In this document: positions 1 to 8,517 of the stretch, one piece after another
How the letters are laid out: each line of letters starts with the position of its first letter
Position numbering within the stretch: the first letter of the stretch is position 1
NCBI GenBank assembly: GCA_014058405.1
Contig: CP047423.1
Location: 1,116,001-1,180,000, forward strand
Source: Candidatus Nitrospira kreftii
GTDB lineage: Bacteria; Nitrospirota; Nitrospiria; Nitrospirales; Nitrospiraceae
Length of the DNA stretch: 64,000 nucleotides
Reading direction: 5' to 3'
Notes under the pieces: model-generated
Databases searched by the model: none
Told to the model about the DNA's origin: nothing
The model's input: only the letters and a program-made list of their open reading frames with translations
Position numbers and translations under genes: made by a program

Positions 1-24
1 GTGTAACCTATCTCTAGGTCTTTC

Positions 25-1419
25 ATGATGTCGTCGGGTCCCATGAAACAACGAATATTCGGCCTCGAGAATGAGTACGGCCTTATTTTCTCTCCTAATG
101 GCCGGATTTACCTTCCCATGGAAAAGGTTCTCGGGTACATCTTTGAGGGGCTGATTCCCAACAGCTGGCCATCGAATGCATTCTTGGTCAATGGGGCGCG
201 ATTTTATCAGGATACCGGCTGTCACCCCGAATACTCGACTCCGGAATGCGACAACATTACTGACCTTGTGGTCCATGACAAGGCTGGAGAACGGCTATTG
301 GAAGCCTGTTTGCCGGCGGCGGAGGAGCGGCTCCGCGAGGAAGGACTGTCCGGGGAGATCTATATTTTCAAGAACAACACGGACTCGCTGGGCAATACGT
401 ATGGATGTCACGAGAACTTTCTCATGCGACGTGACGTCGATTTTTGGAAAGTCACCGAACAACTGATCCCGTTTTTTGTGACTCGCCAAGTCTTCAGCGG
501 AGCGGGGAAAGTCCTGAAAGTGTCTGGAAAACCCCAGTACTTCATTTCGCAACGGGCTCAGCATATTCATGAAAAAACATCGTCCTCCACGACATCTTCC
601 AGAAGCATCATCAATACGCGCGATGAACCCCATTCGGATGCTGAACGCTATCGACGACTCCACATCATCGTTGGGGATTCCAATATGTCTGAATACGCGA
701 CCTACCTCAAGGTCGGGACAGCTGCGTTGGTCCTTTCGATGATCGAGGAAGGGTATACCGTGCATGGGATGGAGCTTGAAGACTCGGTGAAGGCCATCAG
801 GGAGGTGTCACGCGATCCGACGTTGAAAAAAAAGGTCAAACTTGATGATGGTCGGCAAATGACTGCGATCGAAATTCAACGAGTCTACGTGAAGAGAGCT
901 CGAGAATACTTGGCCCAAGAAGATCATGAATCGACCATGGATGATGTGTGCGACAAATGGGAAGCCGTCCTGCAGCAGTTGGAAGAGGATCCCATGCAGC
1001 TCACACATCAGATTGATTGGGTCACCAAGAAACATGTGATCCAATCGTACGTGGATAAGCGACATTGCGGTTGGGACGACCCACGCGTGTTCTTGTTGGA
1101 TTTACAGTACCATGATGTGAAGCGGACACGGGGCTTGTATTACTTGATGGAGTCTCGTGGGCTGATCGAACGGGTGGTAGAGGAAGAGACCGTCCAACGA
1201 GCGATGTCCACGCCGCCACAAACGACGAGGGCCAAGGTCCGTGGAGATTTTATCCGGTTTGCACGAGCCAAAAACCGGTCGTATACCGTGGACTGGACCT
1301 ATCTCAAGCTGAATGGGTATTGGGAAGAGACGATTCTCTGTATGGATCCTTTCAGTGCGGTGAATCGACGGGTTGAAGAATTAATCTCCCAGGTATCCGG
1401 AGGACGGTTCTACCGATGA
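25..1419 (+). CDS. pafA: Pup/UBact--protein ligase PafA
   Basis: ATP-dependent carboxylate-amine ligase of the PafA/Dop family. It joins the C-terminal glutamate of a ubiquitin-like modifier (Pup, or UBact in Nitrospirota) to lysines of proteins destined for the bacterial proteasome in the cytoplasm. Visible family motifs are the N-terminal GLENEYG segment that binds nucleotide and metal, HPEYSTPEC, KNNTDS (Lys near residue 116) followed by YGCHEN, SSTTSSRSIINTRDEPH, VGDSNMSE and PPQTTRA. The length of 464 residues is normal. PafA is favoured over the deamidase Dop by overall resemblance to actinobacterial PafA. Possible starts are ATG at 25, 28 or 43; an AGG lies a few bases before 25. The stop overlaps the next gene (ATGA). 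The proteasome and modifier genes presumably lie just left of the window; they are not seen here. Confidence 0.93.
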   Translation: MMSSGPMKQRIFGLENEYGLIFSPNGRIYLPMEKVLGYIFEGLIPNSWPSNAFLVNGARFYQDTGCHPEYSTPECDNITDLVVHDKAGERLLEACLPAAEERLREEGLSGEIYIFKNNTDSLGNTYGCHENFLMRRDVDFWKVTEQLIPFFVTRQVFSGAGKVLKVSGKPQYFISQRAQHIHEKTSSSTTSSRSIINTRDEPHSDAERYRRLHIIVGDSNMSEYATYLKVGTAALVLSMIEEGYTVHGMELEDSVKAIREVSRDPTLKKKVKLDDGRQMTAIEIQRVYVKRAREYLAQEDHESTMDDVCDKWEAVLQQLEEDPMQLTHQIDWVTKKHVIQSYVDKRHCGWDDPRVFLLDLQYHDVKRTRGLYYLMESRGLIERVVEEETVQRAMSTPPQTTRAKVRGDFIRFARAKNRSYTVDWTYLKLNGYWEETILCMDPFSAVNRRVEELISQVSGGRFYR

Positions 1420-2411
1420 GATTGCTGTACGATCTGAAAGTTCGATATTCTACCACGGAGAGACGGTTCTGGATTAGGGCGATGGTTCTTCTCGCTGTTG
1501 CCTTTCCCATCGGTTGCATTGCGATTTCCCTGCCGAGCGTGCAAGCTGGTGATGCTCACTATACGGGCAAGCAAGGTCAAATTTTGGTGGTCAACGTTCC
1601 AACCGATGGTGGTGTCACCGGCGTAGAGGGAACGTTTCTAGGCCGTTCCCTCAGCTTCTTCCCTGATCCCCGATTTGAAGAACCGAAAGGATTTGTTGGT
1701 TTGCTCGGGATCGACTTGCAAGATGAACCGGGAATCCATGAACTGACCGTCAAAGTACAGGCTGTGGAGCAAAGCCAGACGTTGACGTACCGTGTCCAGG
1801 TTCTCAAGGAGAAATTTCAGGTTGAGCGCCTCACGCTGCCGAAAAACAAAGTCGATCTTGATGAAAAACATTTGGCTCGATGGCAGGCGGAACAAGCACA
1901 GGTAAAGGACATGCTGGCCCACGATTCCCGCATGAAGTTCTGGCAGGCGGGTTTTGTCGAGCCGGTGAGCGGCAAGCGAACCGGAATTTTCGGGAGTGTC
2001 AGGATCATGAATGGTCAGGCCCGCAATCCTCATAACGGTGAAGATATCGGCGCTCCGCTCGGAACCGAGGTGGTTGCGACAAATGACGGCATTGTACGGC
2101 TGACTGTTGATCATGTTTTTTCTGGGAAAGGAGTCTTTTTAGACCACGGGCTGGGTTTGTACTCAATGTATTTCCATCTCTCCGAAGTGCTGGTCAAGGA
2201 AGGCGATGTGGTAAAGACCGGTGAGATCGTCGGTAAAGTGGGAGCCACCGGGAGAGCGACCGGCCCCCATCTCCATTGGGGGGTGAAACTCAACGGCGCG
2301 CGCGTGAATCCCTATGCCTTGCTGGATCTACCGTTCACGGGGAGTGTGCAATCGGCCGCTCCGGTGCCGGTCTCGGTTCCAGGGACTGGTGTCGGCTCGC
2401 CGGATCCATAA
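1416..2411 (+). CDS. M23 (LytM-type) metallopeptidase, membrane-anchored or secreted
   Basis: Probable peptidoglycan DD-endopeptidase, or a catalytic LytM factor acting in the periplasm. A hydrophobic N-terminal segment (about residues 22-46, ending near SVQA) is a signal peptide or signal anchor. A beta-rich middle region follows (about 47-140), then the C-terminal LytM domain. The zinc motifs are complete: HxxxD (His206 and Asp210 in NPHNGED) and HLH (His285 and His287 in GPHLHWG), so the enzyme should be active. The tail is rich in Pro, Val and Gly. The start overlaps the pafA stop by ATGA, so the two genes are probably translationally coupled. No functional link to the proteasome is evident. 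Confidence 0.9.
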   Translation: MRLLYDLKVRYSTTERRFWIRAMVLLAVAFPIGCIAISLPSVQAGDAHYTGKQGQILVVNVPTDGGVTGVEGTFLGRSLSFFPDPRFEEPKGFVGLLGIDLQDEPGIHELTVKVQAVEQSQTLTYRVQVLKEKFQVERLTLPKNKVDLDEKHLARWQAEQAQVKDMLAHDSRMKFWQAGFVEPVSGKRTGIFGSVRIMNGQARNPHNGEDIGAPLGTEVVATNDGIVRLTVDHVFSGKGVFLDHGLGLYSMYFHLSEVLVKEGDVVKTGEIVGKVGATGRATGPHLHWGVKLNGARVNPYALLDLPFTGSVQSAAPVPVSVPGTGVGSPDP

Positions 2412-2511
2412 TTCTAGCCGTCTGTCATTTCAGGTTTTCCCTATGATTTCCGACTGACCTTGCACAACGCCGGCATACCCTCTGGTTCCTCCAGTGGATA
2501 TCGGGTTCAGC

Positions 2512-2767
2512 ATGAGAATCTTCCTGTTTCCTCGTTTCGCTCCTGCTCGCCGCTCATCGATTCTCGCTGACTGAACAGACGGGTCAGTTCAAAGGAGCGC
2601 TCTTCCTTCTCCTCATCGGTATCCAATTGCTGACTGCCGCGACTCTCATTTCTCAACATCGAGAAGAGCGTGCTCAGTCATCGTCGATGGAAGTTGATAA
2701 GGAAGACCATGAGAAAGTCGGGGCAAGGGAGGTGAACCCATCGAGGGAGCAAGGAAAGAAATCGTGA
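2512..2767 (+). pseudogene. Frameshifted small membrane-protein ORF
   Basis: From 2516 to 2767 one frame is open and reads like a small membrane protein. It has two hydrophobic stretches (FLVSLLLAA and ALFLLLIGIQLLTAATLI) followed by a charged Glu/Lys/Arg-rich tail. That frame has no ATG, GTG or TTG before its second hydrophobic stretch. An ATG at 2512 in the neighbouring frame would join it after a one-base shift near 2520-2530. It is therefore either a decayed gene or a chance ORF. I recognise no family. The rest of 2412-3037 shows no gene, RNA or clear repeat. Confidence 0.3.
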
Positions 2768-3037
2768 AATACGCTCAGGTGCCTAGATTAAAAAAGTTAT
2801 GCTGGTAAACGAGTTGAGTGATTTGAAAAGAGGCATTGTAAGAAGAATTTGGTAAACATCGATGGGGGTTCAGGACTCTTGTGATCTTATAAACTGGATG
2901 AATGAATTCTGCGCGTCGATGGCATTCTGCGGCTAGATTCTGAAAACATGATAGGGCGAGGTTACAAATACGAGTTTCCAACGCATCACGATCGACCTAG
3001 TAGAGCGGTGTGATCTCCAGAAGGTTCGTGTGGTTCG

Positions 3038-3427
3038 CTACTCGGCATCCAGTCTTGTGAGGTCATGCAGCGCATTGCGCAGTGGGACGGCAACGCTCTT
3101 CCCGACAGCATTCTCATAGCTCACCTGCGCTTTTCGCCAAAACCGTTTGGCCTCTGCGAATTTTTCTGCACCTTTTGCGGCAAGCCTCACACGGCGTATT
3201 CTGCCGTCGGCAGCACCTGGTCGCAATACGACCAGATTTCGGCGAAGGAGAGGCCTCAGATTATGTCCAAGAGTCGATCGATCCATTACAAGATAATCCG
3301 ACAGCTCATTCATAGTTGGAGGCTTATGGCGACTATGGGACAGTTCCGCTAGGATGGACAACTGGGTCGTTTTTAACCCTATAGCTCTCAGATGAGTGTC
3401 ATAGATCAACGAAACGCGTCGCGCAGG
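3038..3427 (-). pseudogene. MarR-family regulator, 5' end lost
   Basis: Winged-helix DNA-binding protein of the MarR family, paralogous to the gene at 3830-4285. The shared stretches include GLKTTQ, PPTMNEL, YLVMDRSTLGHN and GRxRRVxLxAKGA. Similarity to the paralogue runs upstream of the first possible start (TTG at 3409) through an in-frame ARRVS and then stops near 3425, exactly where transposase-like sequence begins. The N-terminal helix of the MarR dimerisation domain (the CYCAVLRKAV part of the paralogue) is therefore missing. A 123-residue product from the TTG would keep the recognition helix but probably dimerise poorly. I interpret this as a gene truncated by an insertion sequence that later decayed. 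Confidence 0.7.
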
Positions 3428-3735
3428 TGATCCAATTGTTTTTGCCCGCTAAGGATGAACCCGTCACGCCGCGGAGCTTGCGCTTCGCGCTCGATCGGGC
3501 CACGCTGCGCAAGGTGCGGCGCCGGGAAGGACGCTACCTGCTGCGCACCAATCTCGCGGTGCGCGATCCCGATCAGCTCTGGACGTGCACGTGCCCACCA
3601 CCGATGGCTGTGAACTGGTGCTCTCCCTCTACACGCAACCCGAGCCAGAACACCGCATGATTCTGGACGTGTTGCGCTTAAAACTGCCCGCCCAGCCTTC
3701 GCTGAGGATCAGCGCAACGGATATCCCAGGACAGG
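3427..3735 (+). mobile_element. Remnant of an IS transposase (IS1634/IS4-like)
   Basis: Two short pieces in different frames resemble the C-terminal part of IS1634-type DDE transposases. The first (about 3457-3580) reads RFALDRATLRKVRRREGRYL then LRTNL and DPDQLW. The second (about 3585-3730) reads VPTTDGCELVLSLYTQPEPE followed by a LRLKLPAQPS tail. The N-terminal domains and the sequence between the pieces are missing, so the element is dead. Its left edge abuts the truncated marR copy. No terminal inverted repeats were identified by eye. The family assignment rests on remembered motif patterns. Confidence 0.6.
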
Positions 3736-3829
3736 CCAGCAGTTTCATTTGCCAATTGCTGAGAGCGGAACGCGACACACCAAGCGGTCGCTGAGCACCG
3801 CTCCTCTAGACTGTCCGCGTAGGATTCCT

Positions 3830-4285
3830 TTAGTGAGCGCCAGATGTAGCCAGCTTCTCCAGGGCGTTTCGTAGCGAGACGGCGGCGGTCTTCCCTATTA
3901 AAAACTCGTACTCCTGCTGGGCCTTCCGCCACGATGCTTTGGCATTAGCATATTTCGCTGCACCCTTTGCGGTGAGCGTCACACGTCGCGTTCTTCCATC
4001 AATCGCATCGGGCTTTAGCGCCACTAACCCTTGGCGCAACAGTGGCCTCACGTTATGCCCGAGCGTTGAGCGGTCCATTACCAAGTATTCCGCCAGTTCA
4101 TTCATGGTCGGAGGTGTTGAGCGATGTCTGCCTAGTTCCCCTAGCAATGCGAACTGAGTCGTCTTGAGTCCGGTATTCCTCAGTTGCGCATCATAGAGAA
4201 CCGACACGCGCCGGACGGCTTTTCGCAAGACGGCGCAGTAGCACGGAACATGCGACGATATTGGCTTACCCATCAGTTCACCCAT
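3830..4285 (-). CDS. MarR-family transcriptional regulator, divergent from the amoC unit
   Basis: Complete 151-residue MarR-type winged-helix regulator. The N-terminal dimerisation helix contains CYCAVLRKAVRRVSVLYDAQL, with paired cysteines near residues 15 and 17. The DNA-recognition part is PPTMNELAEYLVMDRSTLGH, and the wing is DAIDGRTRRVTLTAKG. ATG at 4285 or 4273 could be the start; AGGAG lies only a base or two before the first, so the second is possible. It is transcribed away from the amoC unit from a strong back-to-back promoter, and a palindrome lies in its expected leader. MarR proteins usually repress themselves and the divergent gene, so this protein is the natural candidate regulator of amoC. 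The paired cysteines might allow redox or metal sensing, which is speculative. Confidence 0.85.
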   Translation of the reverse strand: MGELMGKPISSHVPCYCAVLRKAVRRVSVLYDAQLRNTGLKTTQFALLGELGRHRSTPPTMNELAEYLVMDRSTLGHNVRPLLRQGLVALKPDAIDGRTRRVTLTAKGAAKYANAKASWRKAQQEYEFLIGKTAAVSLRNALEKLATSGAH

Positions 4286-4291
4286 TCTCCT

Positions 4292-4304
4292 ACGTGGTTC
4301 ACGT
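4292..4304. promoter_or_regulatory. Palindrome ACGTG-GTT-CACGT in the marR leader
   Basis: A perfect 5-bp inverted repeat with a 3-bp centre lies between the marR start (4285) and its predicted -10 (4312-4317). It sits at about the transcription start. This position suits an autorepression operator. No second copy was seen at the amoC promoter. Confidence 0.4.
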
Positions 4305-4311
4305 CGTGGAC

Positions 4312-4340
4312 ATTATATGTCGTTCTCGACTATTTGCCAA
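4312..4340 (-). promoter_or_regulatory. Sigma70-like promoter of marR
   Basis: Read on the minus strand, TTGGCA (4335-4340) is followed by a 17-base spacer and a consensus TATAAT (4312-4317). Transcription would start near 4305 and enter the marR gene at 4285. Its -35 lies four bases from the -35 of the opposing promoter. Confidence 0.7.
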
Positions 4341-4344
4341 CGGC

Positions 4345-4374
4345 TTGACACCAACTGAGTGTAGCACGTAATAT
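4345..4374 (+). promoter_or_regulatory. Sigma70-like promoter of the small ORF-amoC unit
   Basis: Consensus TTGACA (4345-4350), an 18-base spacer and TAATAT (4369-4374). The expected start is near 4381, giving a leader of about 60 bases before the small ORF at 4443. The -10 box lies inside the left arm of a long inverted repeat, suggesting control by a bound repressor. Confidence 0.7.
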
Positions 4375-4420
4375 TAGGGGCATGTCCCCTTTTTATACAG
4401 GCATATGCCCCCAATATTAC
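4368..4420. promoter_or_regulatory. Long inverted repeat over the amoC-unit promoter
   Basis: Arms 4368-4385 and 4403-4420 match at 16 of 18 positions (GTAATATTRGGGGCATRT, where R marks the mismatches) around a 17-base spacer. The right arm also holds a perfect 10-bp palindrome, GGCATATGCC (4400-4409). The left arm covers the -10 box and lies mostly upstream of the predicted start, so a DNA operator is more likely than an RNA hairpin. Confidence 0.55.
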
Positions 4421-4442
4421 AACGTAACCAAGGAGGTGGTAC

Positions 4443-4586
4443 ATGGCGACACCTATACGAGCACCCAATGCGCGCCAGTTGGATCCTTTAGAAGACAAGG
4501 CTGGCGATGCATTGCGTTACAGATGGGGGTGGTTAATGGGATTAGCCTTCGGGGCTTTAACGGCCGCCTACCGTTATGCAGGCTGA
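4443..4586 (+). CDS. Small single-helix membrane protein upstream of amoC
   Basis: A 47-residue ORF preceded by a near-perfect Shine-Dalgarno (AAGGAGGTG, 4430-4438) at ideal spacing. It has a polar N-terminal half (MATPIRAPNARQLDPLEDKA) and then one hydrophobic helix of about 16 residues (WGWLMGLAFGALTAAY), ending in RYAG. It lies 51 bases before amoC, which has its own Shine-Dalgarno, and both are downstream of the same predicted promoter. I recognise no family. The shape and position suggest an accessory membrane subunit or assembly factor for AmoC, by analogy with the extra small helices and PmoD/AmoD-type proteins of copper membrane monooxygenases. That role is inference only. It is too short to appear in usual gene calls. 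Confidence 0.75.
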   Translation: MATPIRAPNARQLDPLEDKAGDALRYRWGWLMGLAFGALTAAYRYAG

Positions 4587-4637
4587 ACAATCGGAGCTGG
4601 AAGACGGTTTCATTATTTCACTAGGGAGGTGTGAATC

Positions 4638-5465
4638 ATGGCATCCTCAACTGAAACAACCAACGATAGAGGGTACGACATCGCGCAGTGGTACGACTCG
4701 AAGCCAGTGAAGATCGGCTGGTTAGCGATCCTGGCGATTGGCGTCTTTTGGGTGCTGTATCAACGGGCATTTGGGTACTCGCACGGGTTGGACTCCATGA
4801 CCCCGGAATTCGACTCGGTGTGGATGGGACTGTGGCGGTTTAACATCTTAGCGAACGCGGTGTTCTTTGCGACGACGATCGGGTGGATCTGGGTCACGCG
4901 AGATCGGAACCTGGCGAACCTGGCGCCCAAACTGGAGCTGAAGCGGTACTTTTACTGGATGGGCTGGCTGGTGTGTTACATGTGGGGCGTGTACTACGCG
5001 GGGAGCTATACGCTGGAGCAGGATGCGGCGTGGCACCAGGTGATCATTCGGGACACGAGCTTCACGGCGAGCCATATTGTGGCGTTCTATGGGACGTTCC
5101 CCTTGTACATCACCTGCGGAGTGGCAACCTACTTGTATGCGCAAACGCGATTGCCGTTGTACAGCCAGGCAACCTCATTCGCCTTAGTGGCGGCGGTGGT
5201 GGGGCCCATGTTCATTCTGCCGAACGTGGGACTCAACGAGTGGGGCCACGCGTTCTGGTTTGTCGATGAGCTGTTCTCGGCGCCGTTGCACTGGGGCTTT
5301 GTGACGTTGGGCTGGTGCGGGTTGTTCGGGGCGGCGGGCGGAGTGGCGGCGCAGATTATCAGCCGGATGTCGAATTTGGCAGACGTGGTCTGGAACAACG
5401 CACCGAAGAGCATTCTGGATCCGTTCCCCAGCCAGGCGAACCCTAACGCCAAGGCCGGGTACTAA
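4638..5465 (+). CDS. amoC: Ammonia monooxygenase subunit C (solitary copy)
   Basis: Integral membrane subunit of the copper-dependent ammonia monooxygenase, which oxidises ammonia to hydroxylamine. The protein has 275 residues and about six hydrophobic helices. The Cu-site pattern DxxxHx12H is intact (Asp129, His133 and His146 in [20 protein letters not shown]), as in PmoC, so it should be functional. An AGGGAGGTG Shine-Dalgarno precedes the ATG. No amoA, amoB or hao is present in the window, so this is a non-operonal amoC. Such solitary copies occur in ammonia oxidisers, and in Nitrosomonas one has been linked to stress recovery. The gene visibly uses G- and C-ending codons more than its neighbours, consistent with high expression. 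Its presence makes the host a comammox Nitrospira rather than a canonical nitrite oxidiser, given the other genes. Confidence 0.95.
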   Translation: MASSTETTNDRGYDIAQWYDSKPVKIGWLAILAIGVFWVLYQRAFGYSHGLDSMTPEFDSVWMGLWRFNILANAVFFATTIGWIWVTRDRNLANLAPKLELKRYFYWMGWLVCYMWGVYYAGSYTLEQDAAWHQVIIRDTSFTASHIVAFYGTFPLYITCGVATYLYAQTRLPLYSQATSFALVAAVVGPMFILPNVGLNEWGHAFWFVDELFSAPLHWGFVTLGWCGLFGAAGGVAAQIISRMSNLADVVWNNAPKSILDPFPSQANPNAKAGY

Positions 5466-5514
5466 GCAGAAGGGAGCAGTCTAATAACGAAAGGTCCATG
5501 TGAGGCAGAAGGTT

Positions 5515-5539
5515 CGGCGCTCTGAAGTCCGGAGCGCCG
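5515..5539 (+). terminator. GC-rich hairpin after amoC
   Basis: Eight-base stem CGGCGCTC/GAGCGCCG (5515-5522 and 5532-5539) with a nine-base loop, 50 bases after the amoC stop. No T-tract follows, so it is not a classical intrinsic terminator. It may instead protect the amoC mRNA 3' end. Confidence 0.4.
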
Positions 5540-5601
5540 GGCCGCCTCCGCTCGTGTAGATAGGGTTACTGACGCTACGGAATCATCGTGAGAGGCGACC
5601 C

Positions 5602-7410
5602 GTGAAACCCACAATTCAAAAATTACTGTTTTGGTCCGTATTAGGTCTGTTTCTGATCTTGCTTCTCAATCTGTGGAGTATGCCGCCGCGGGCACTAGAG
5701 GAACAGATCATTTTCAGCGATTTCATGGCGAAGCTCGACCAGGGCGATATTGAAAAGGTCGTCATCAAGGGCAATTACCTCAATGGTGTCCTGAAAGATA
5801 ATACACGGCTTCGAACCTACGCAGCGGACTATCCTGATCTCGTACAGGTGCTGCGAGAGAAGCACGTTCAGATCGAAGTCACGCCACCCAATGAATACCC
5901 GTGGTACATCCAATTTCTCATGACATGGGGACCGTTCGTTCTCTTTTTTGGCCTGTTCTTATTCTTCATGCGCCGGATGCAGACTGGGAACCAGGCCCTC
6001 TCCCTCGTGAAAAGCAGAGCCCGCTTGCTGACGGATGATCGAAAAAAGGTGACCTTTGCCGATGTGGCAGGAGTCGATGAAGCGAAATCGGAGGTACAGG
6101 AAACGGTCGAGTTTTTGAAAGAACCGCGAAAGTTTCAGAAACTCGGGGGACGTATCCCCAAGGGGGTCTTGCTCGTGGGGCCGCCTGGAACCGGGAAGAC
6201 ACTATTGGCGAAAGCGATTGCCGGTGAGGCAGGCGTCCCCTTCTTCAGCATCAGCGGTTCGGATTTTGTGGAAATGTTCGTGGGCGTCGGGGCCTCTCGG
6301 GTTCGCGATATGTTCGAGCAAGCGAAAAAGCAGGCTCCCTGTATCATTTTTATCGATGAAATCGACGCCGTCGGACGGTCACGGGGAGCGGGGATCGGCG
6401 GTGGCAACGATGAACGTGAGCAAACCCTGAACCAGTTGCTGGTCGAAATGGACGGATTCGATACGACGGAGGGCGTCATTTTGGTGGCCGCGACGAATCG
6501 ACCGGATGTGCTGGATCCGGCCCTGCTGAGGCCGGGCCGCTTTGATAGGCAAGTAGTGGTGACTCAGCCGGATCTCCGAGGCCGTTCGGAAATTCTAAAG
6601 GTGCACACGAAGAAAGTGCCGATTGCGGCGAACGTCGAATTGGAAAAGATTGCCCGGGGTACCCCCGGTTTCTCCGGCGCGGATCTGGAAAACTTGGTCA
6701 ATGAAGCCGCGCTCTGGGCTGCCCGTCAGAACAAACACGAAGTCGGGGTTGTGGACTTCGAAATGGCCAAGGACAAGATTATGATGGGCACCGAGCGCAA
6801 GAGCATGATGCTTACGGACGAGGAAAAGCAGGTCACGGCATATCATGAGGCTGGCCATACCCTGATGGCCAAATTGTTGCCGAACACCGATCCGGTTCAC
6901 AAAGTGTCGATTATTCCGAGAGGTCGGGCGTTGGGTGTCACCATGCAGTTGCCGACCGATGACCGCCATAATTATTCCAATGAGTTTTTATACAATACAT
7001 TAGCAATTCTGATGGGCGGCAGGGTTGCAGAAGAACTGGTGTTTAAACAGGTCACAACCGGTGCGGGCAACGATTTGGAGCGCGCGACGGCCCTTGCGCG
7101 GCAAATGGTCTGCGAATGGGGCATGAGTGAAAAGATTGGACCGCTCGTGTTCGGGCAAAAAGAGGAATCGATGTTTCTGGGCCGCTCTTTTGGGGCCAAG
7201 CGTGATGTCAGTGATGAAATAGCCTTAGAGATCGATCGAGAAATCAAGCGCCTCGTCACGGAGAATTACGAACGGGCCAAGCGGGTCCTGACCGAACAGA
7301 TGGCAAGCTTAAAAGCGTTGGCGGAGGCGCTCTTGGAGAAAGAAGTGCTGGACGCATCGGAAATCGATGCGCTTCTTTTACAATCTTCTTCTCAGGCTGT
7401 CCTAGCCTAA
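5602..7410 (+). CDS. ftsH: ATP-dependent zinc metalloprotease FtsH
   Basis: Membrane-bound AAA+ protease that extracts and degrades misfolded or regulatory membrane proteins and some cytosolic ones. Two transmembrane helices (about residues 8-25 and 108-128) flank a small periplasmic domain. The AAA module has Walker A GPPGTGKT (193-200), Walker [10 protein letters not shown] and the SRH region RPGRFDRQV. The zinc protease motif is HEAGH (415-419). The length of 602 residues is normal. It starts at GTG 5602 with AGAGG upstream. It follows amoC on the same strand after 136 bases containing a hairpin. It could be involved in AmoC quality control, but ftsH is also a general housekeeping gene. 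Confidence 0.95.
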   Translation: MKPTIQKLLFWSVLGLFLILLLNLWSMPPRALEEQIIFSDFMAKLDQGDIEKVVIKGNYLNGVLKDNTRLRTYAADYPDLVQVLREKHVQIEVTPPNEYPWYIQFLMTWGPFVLFFGLFLFFMRRMQTGNQALSLVKSRARLLTDDRKKVTFADVAGVDEAKSEVQETVEFLKEPRKFQKLGGRIPKGVLLVGPPGTGKTLLAKAIAGEAGVPFFSISGSDFVEMFVGVGASRVRDMFEQAKKQAPCIIFIDEIDAVGRSRGAGIGGGNDEREQTLNQLLVEMDGFDTTEGVILVAATNRPDVLDPALLRPGRFDRQVVVTQPDLRGRSEILKVHTKKVPIAANVELEKIARGTPGFSGADLENLVNEAALWAARQNKHEVGVVDFEMAKDKIMMGTERKSMMLTDEEKQVTAYHEAGHTLMAKLLPNTDPVHKVSIIPRGRALGVTMQLPTDDRHNYSNEFLYNTLAILMGGRVAEELVFKQVTTGAGNDLERATALARQMVCEWGMSEKIGPLVFGQKEESMFLGRSFGAKRDVSDEIALEIDREIKRLVTENYERAKRVLTEQMASLKALAEALLEKEVLDASEIDALLLQSSSQAVLA

Positions 7411-7687
7411 GGTCTGTTGATGTTCAGTAGCCTGCTCCTCAAGATTTCAACGGATGGAACATGCCTGGAGACTCTCGATCAAGTTGTCGTCAATCCATTC
7501 GTGAAAGGAGCGACGGCTGCCGTGGAGGTCCGATGGGGCTCAGTGACTCCTGTGACACTCGAATCCGGAAGTGATTAGGACAATGCAGATATTGCACGCG
7601 GTGTATCGTCCTGGTTGGTGATGGTTTCACGATTCGATATGTACCGGGCGTGATAGTGATAAACCAAACTGCTTAGGAGTGAAACAT

Positions 7688-8446
7688 ATGAGACTCGCAC
7701 ACAGGATCGCGATTGTAACCGGTGGAGGGACCGGCATCGGTGAAGCGATTGCGAAGGTTTTTGCTCGGGAAGGCGCGAAAGTTGCGATCACAGGCCGGCG
7801 GCAGGACGAATTGGAACGCGTTGTTGAAGACATTGAGCGAACAGGCGGACAGGCTTTAGCACTTCCAGGCAGTGTGACCAACGAACACGACGTGCAGGAA
7901 GCAGTGGCAGCTACTGTCAGGACCTTTGGTCGTCTCGATATTCTGGTCAACAATGCGGGCAATTTGTTCTATACGGCGCGACTTCACGAGACCACTGATC
8001 AGATTTGGGATGAGACCTTTGACGTGTTTATGAAGGGGACGTTTCGATTCATTCGTGCGGTAATTCCTCGGATGCTTCAGCAGGGCGGCGGCTCGATCCT
8101 GAATATCTCCACAGTCGTCGGGCTCAAGGCAATTCCCGGCTTTGAGGCTCATGCGTATCAAGCGGCCAAGGCGGGTGTGATCATGCTCACCAAGACAGTG
8201 GCTGTGCACTACGCTAAGCAAAACATCCGTTGTAACTGTATCTGTCCAGCTGGCGTTGTTACCCCACCCATCGCAAACATGGTGAAGGATCCACAGATTA
8301 GAGCCTGGTTCGAAGGCATCCACCCAATGGGTCGGCTCGGGCAGCCGGCGGAGGTTGCCGAAGCGACGGTTTATTTTGCATCCGAGGAATCGGGCTGGAC
8401 AACCGGGAGCATCCTGTCGGTGGATGGCGGTGTGACGGCCGCATAA
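7688..8446 (+). CDS. Short-chain dehydrogenase/reductase (SDR)
   Basis: Classical SDR of 252 residues with a Rossmann fold. It has the cofactor motif TGGGTGIG (about residues 11-18), NNAG, a catalytic Ser in NISTVVG, and YxxxK (Tyr157 and Lys161). The end (TTGSILSVDGG) is typical of FabG-like enzymes, but the substrate cannot be told. The basic ITGRR segment after beta-strand 2 suggests NADP(H). The ATG at 7688 is chosen because AGGAG lies eight bases before it; a GTG at 7679 is in frame but overlaps that site. It appears to stand alone. The 277 bases before it hold no gene I could support. Confidence 0.85.
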   Translation: MRLAHRIAIVTGGGTGIGEAIAKVFAREGAKVAITGRRQDELERVVEDIERTGGQALALPGSVTNEHDVQEAVAATVRTFGRLDILVNNAGNLFYTARLHETTDQIWDETFDVFMKGTFRFIRAVIPRMLQQGGGSILNISTVVGLKAIPGFEAHAYQAAKAGVIMLTKTVAVHYAKQNIRCNCICPAGVVTPPIANMVKDPQIRAWFEGIHPMGRLGQPAEVAEATVYFASEESGWTTGSILSVDGGVTAA

Positions 8447-8517
8447 GCGATAGAAGACCAGGCACGAGAAGACTTGTGGTATCCAGGTGATTTTCCGAAG
8501 GTCTTTAAGGAGCGGTT

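Noticed and set aside
1-24. GTG TAA at the left edge as the end of an upstream gene
   Set aside because: Only two codons are visible; the gene cannot be identified.
4382-4624. 80-residue plus-strand ORF upstream of amoC
   Set aside because: It overlaps the promoter repeat and the 47-residue ORF in another frame, and only the latter is preceded by the AAGGAGGTG site at good spacing.
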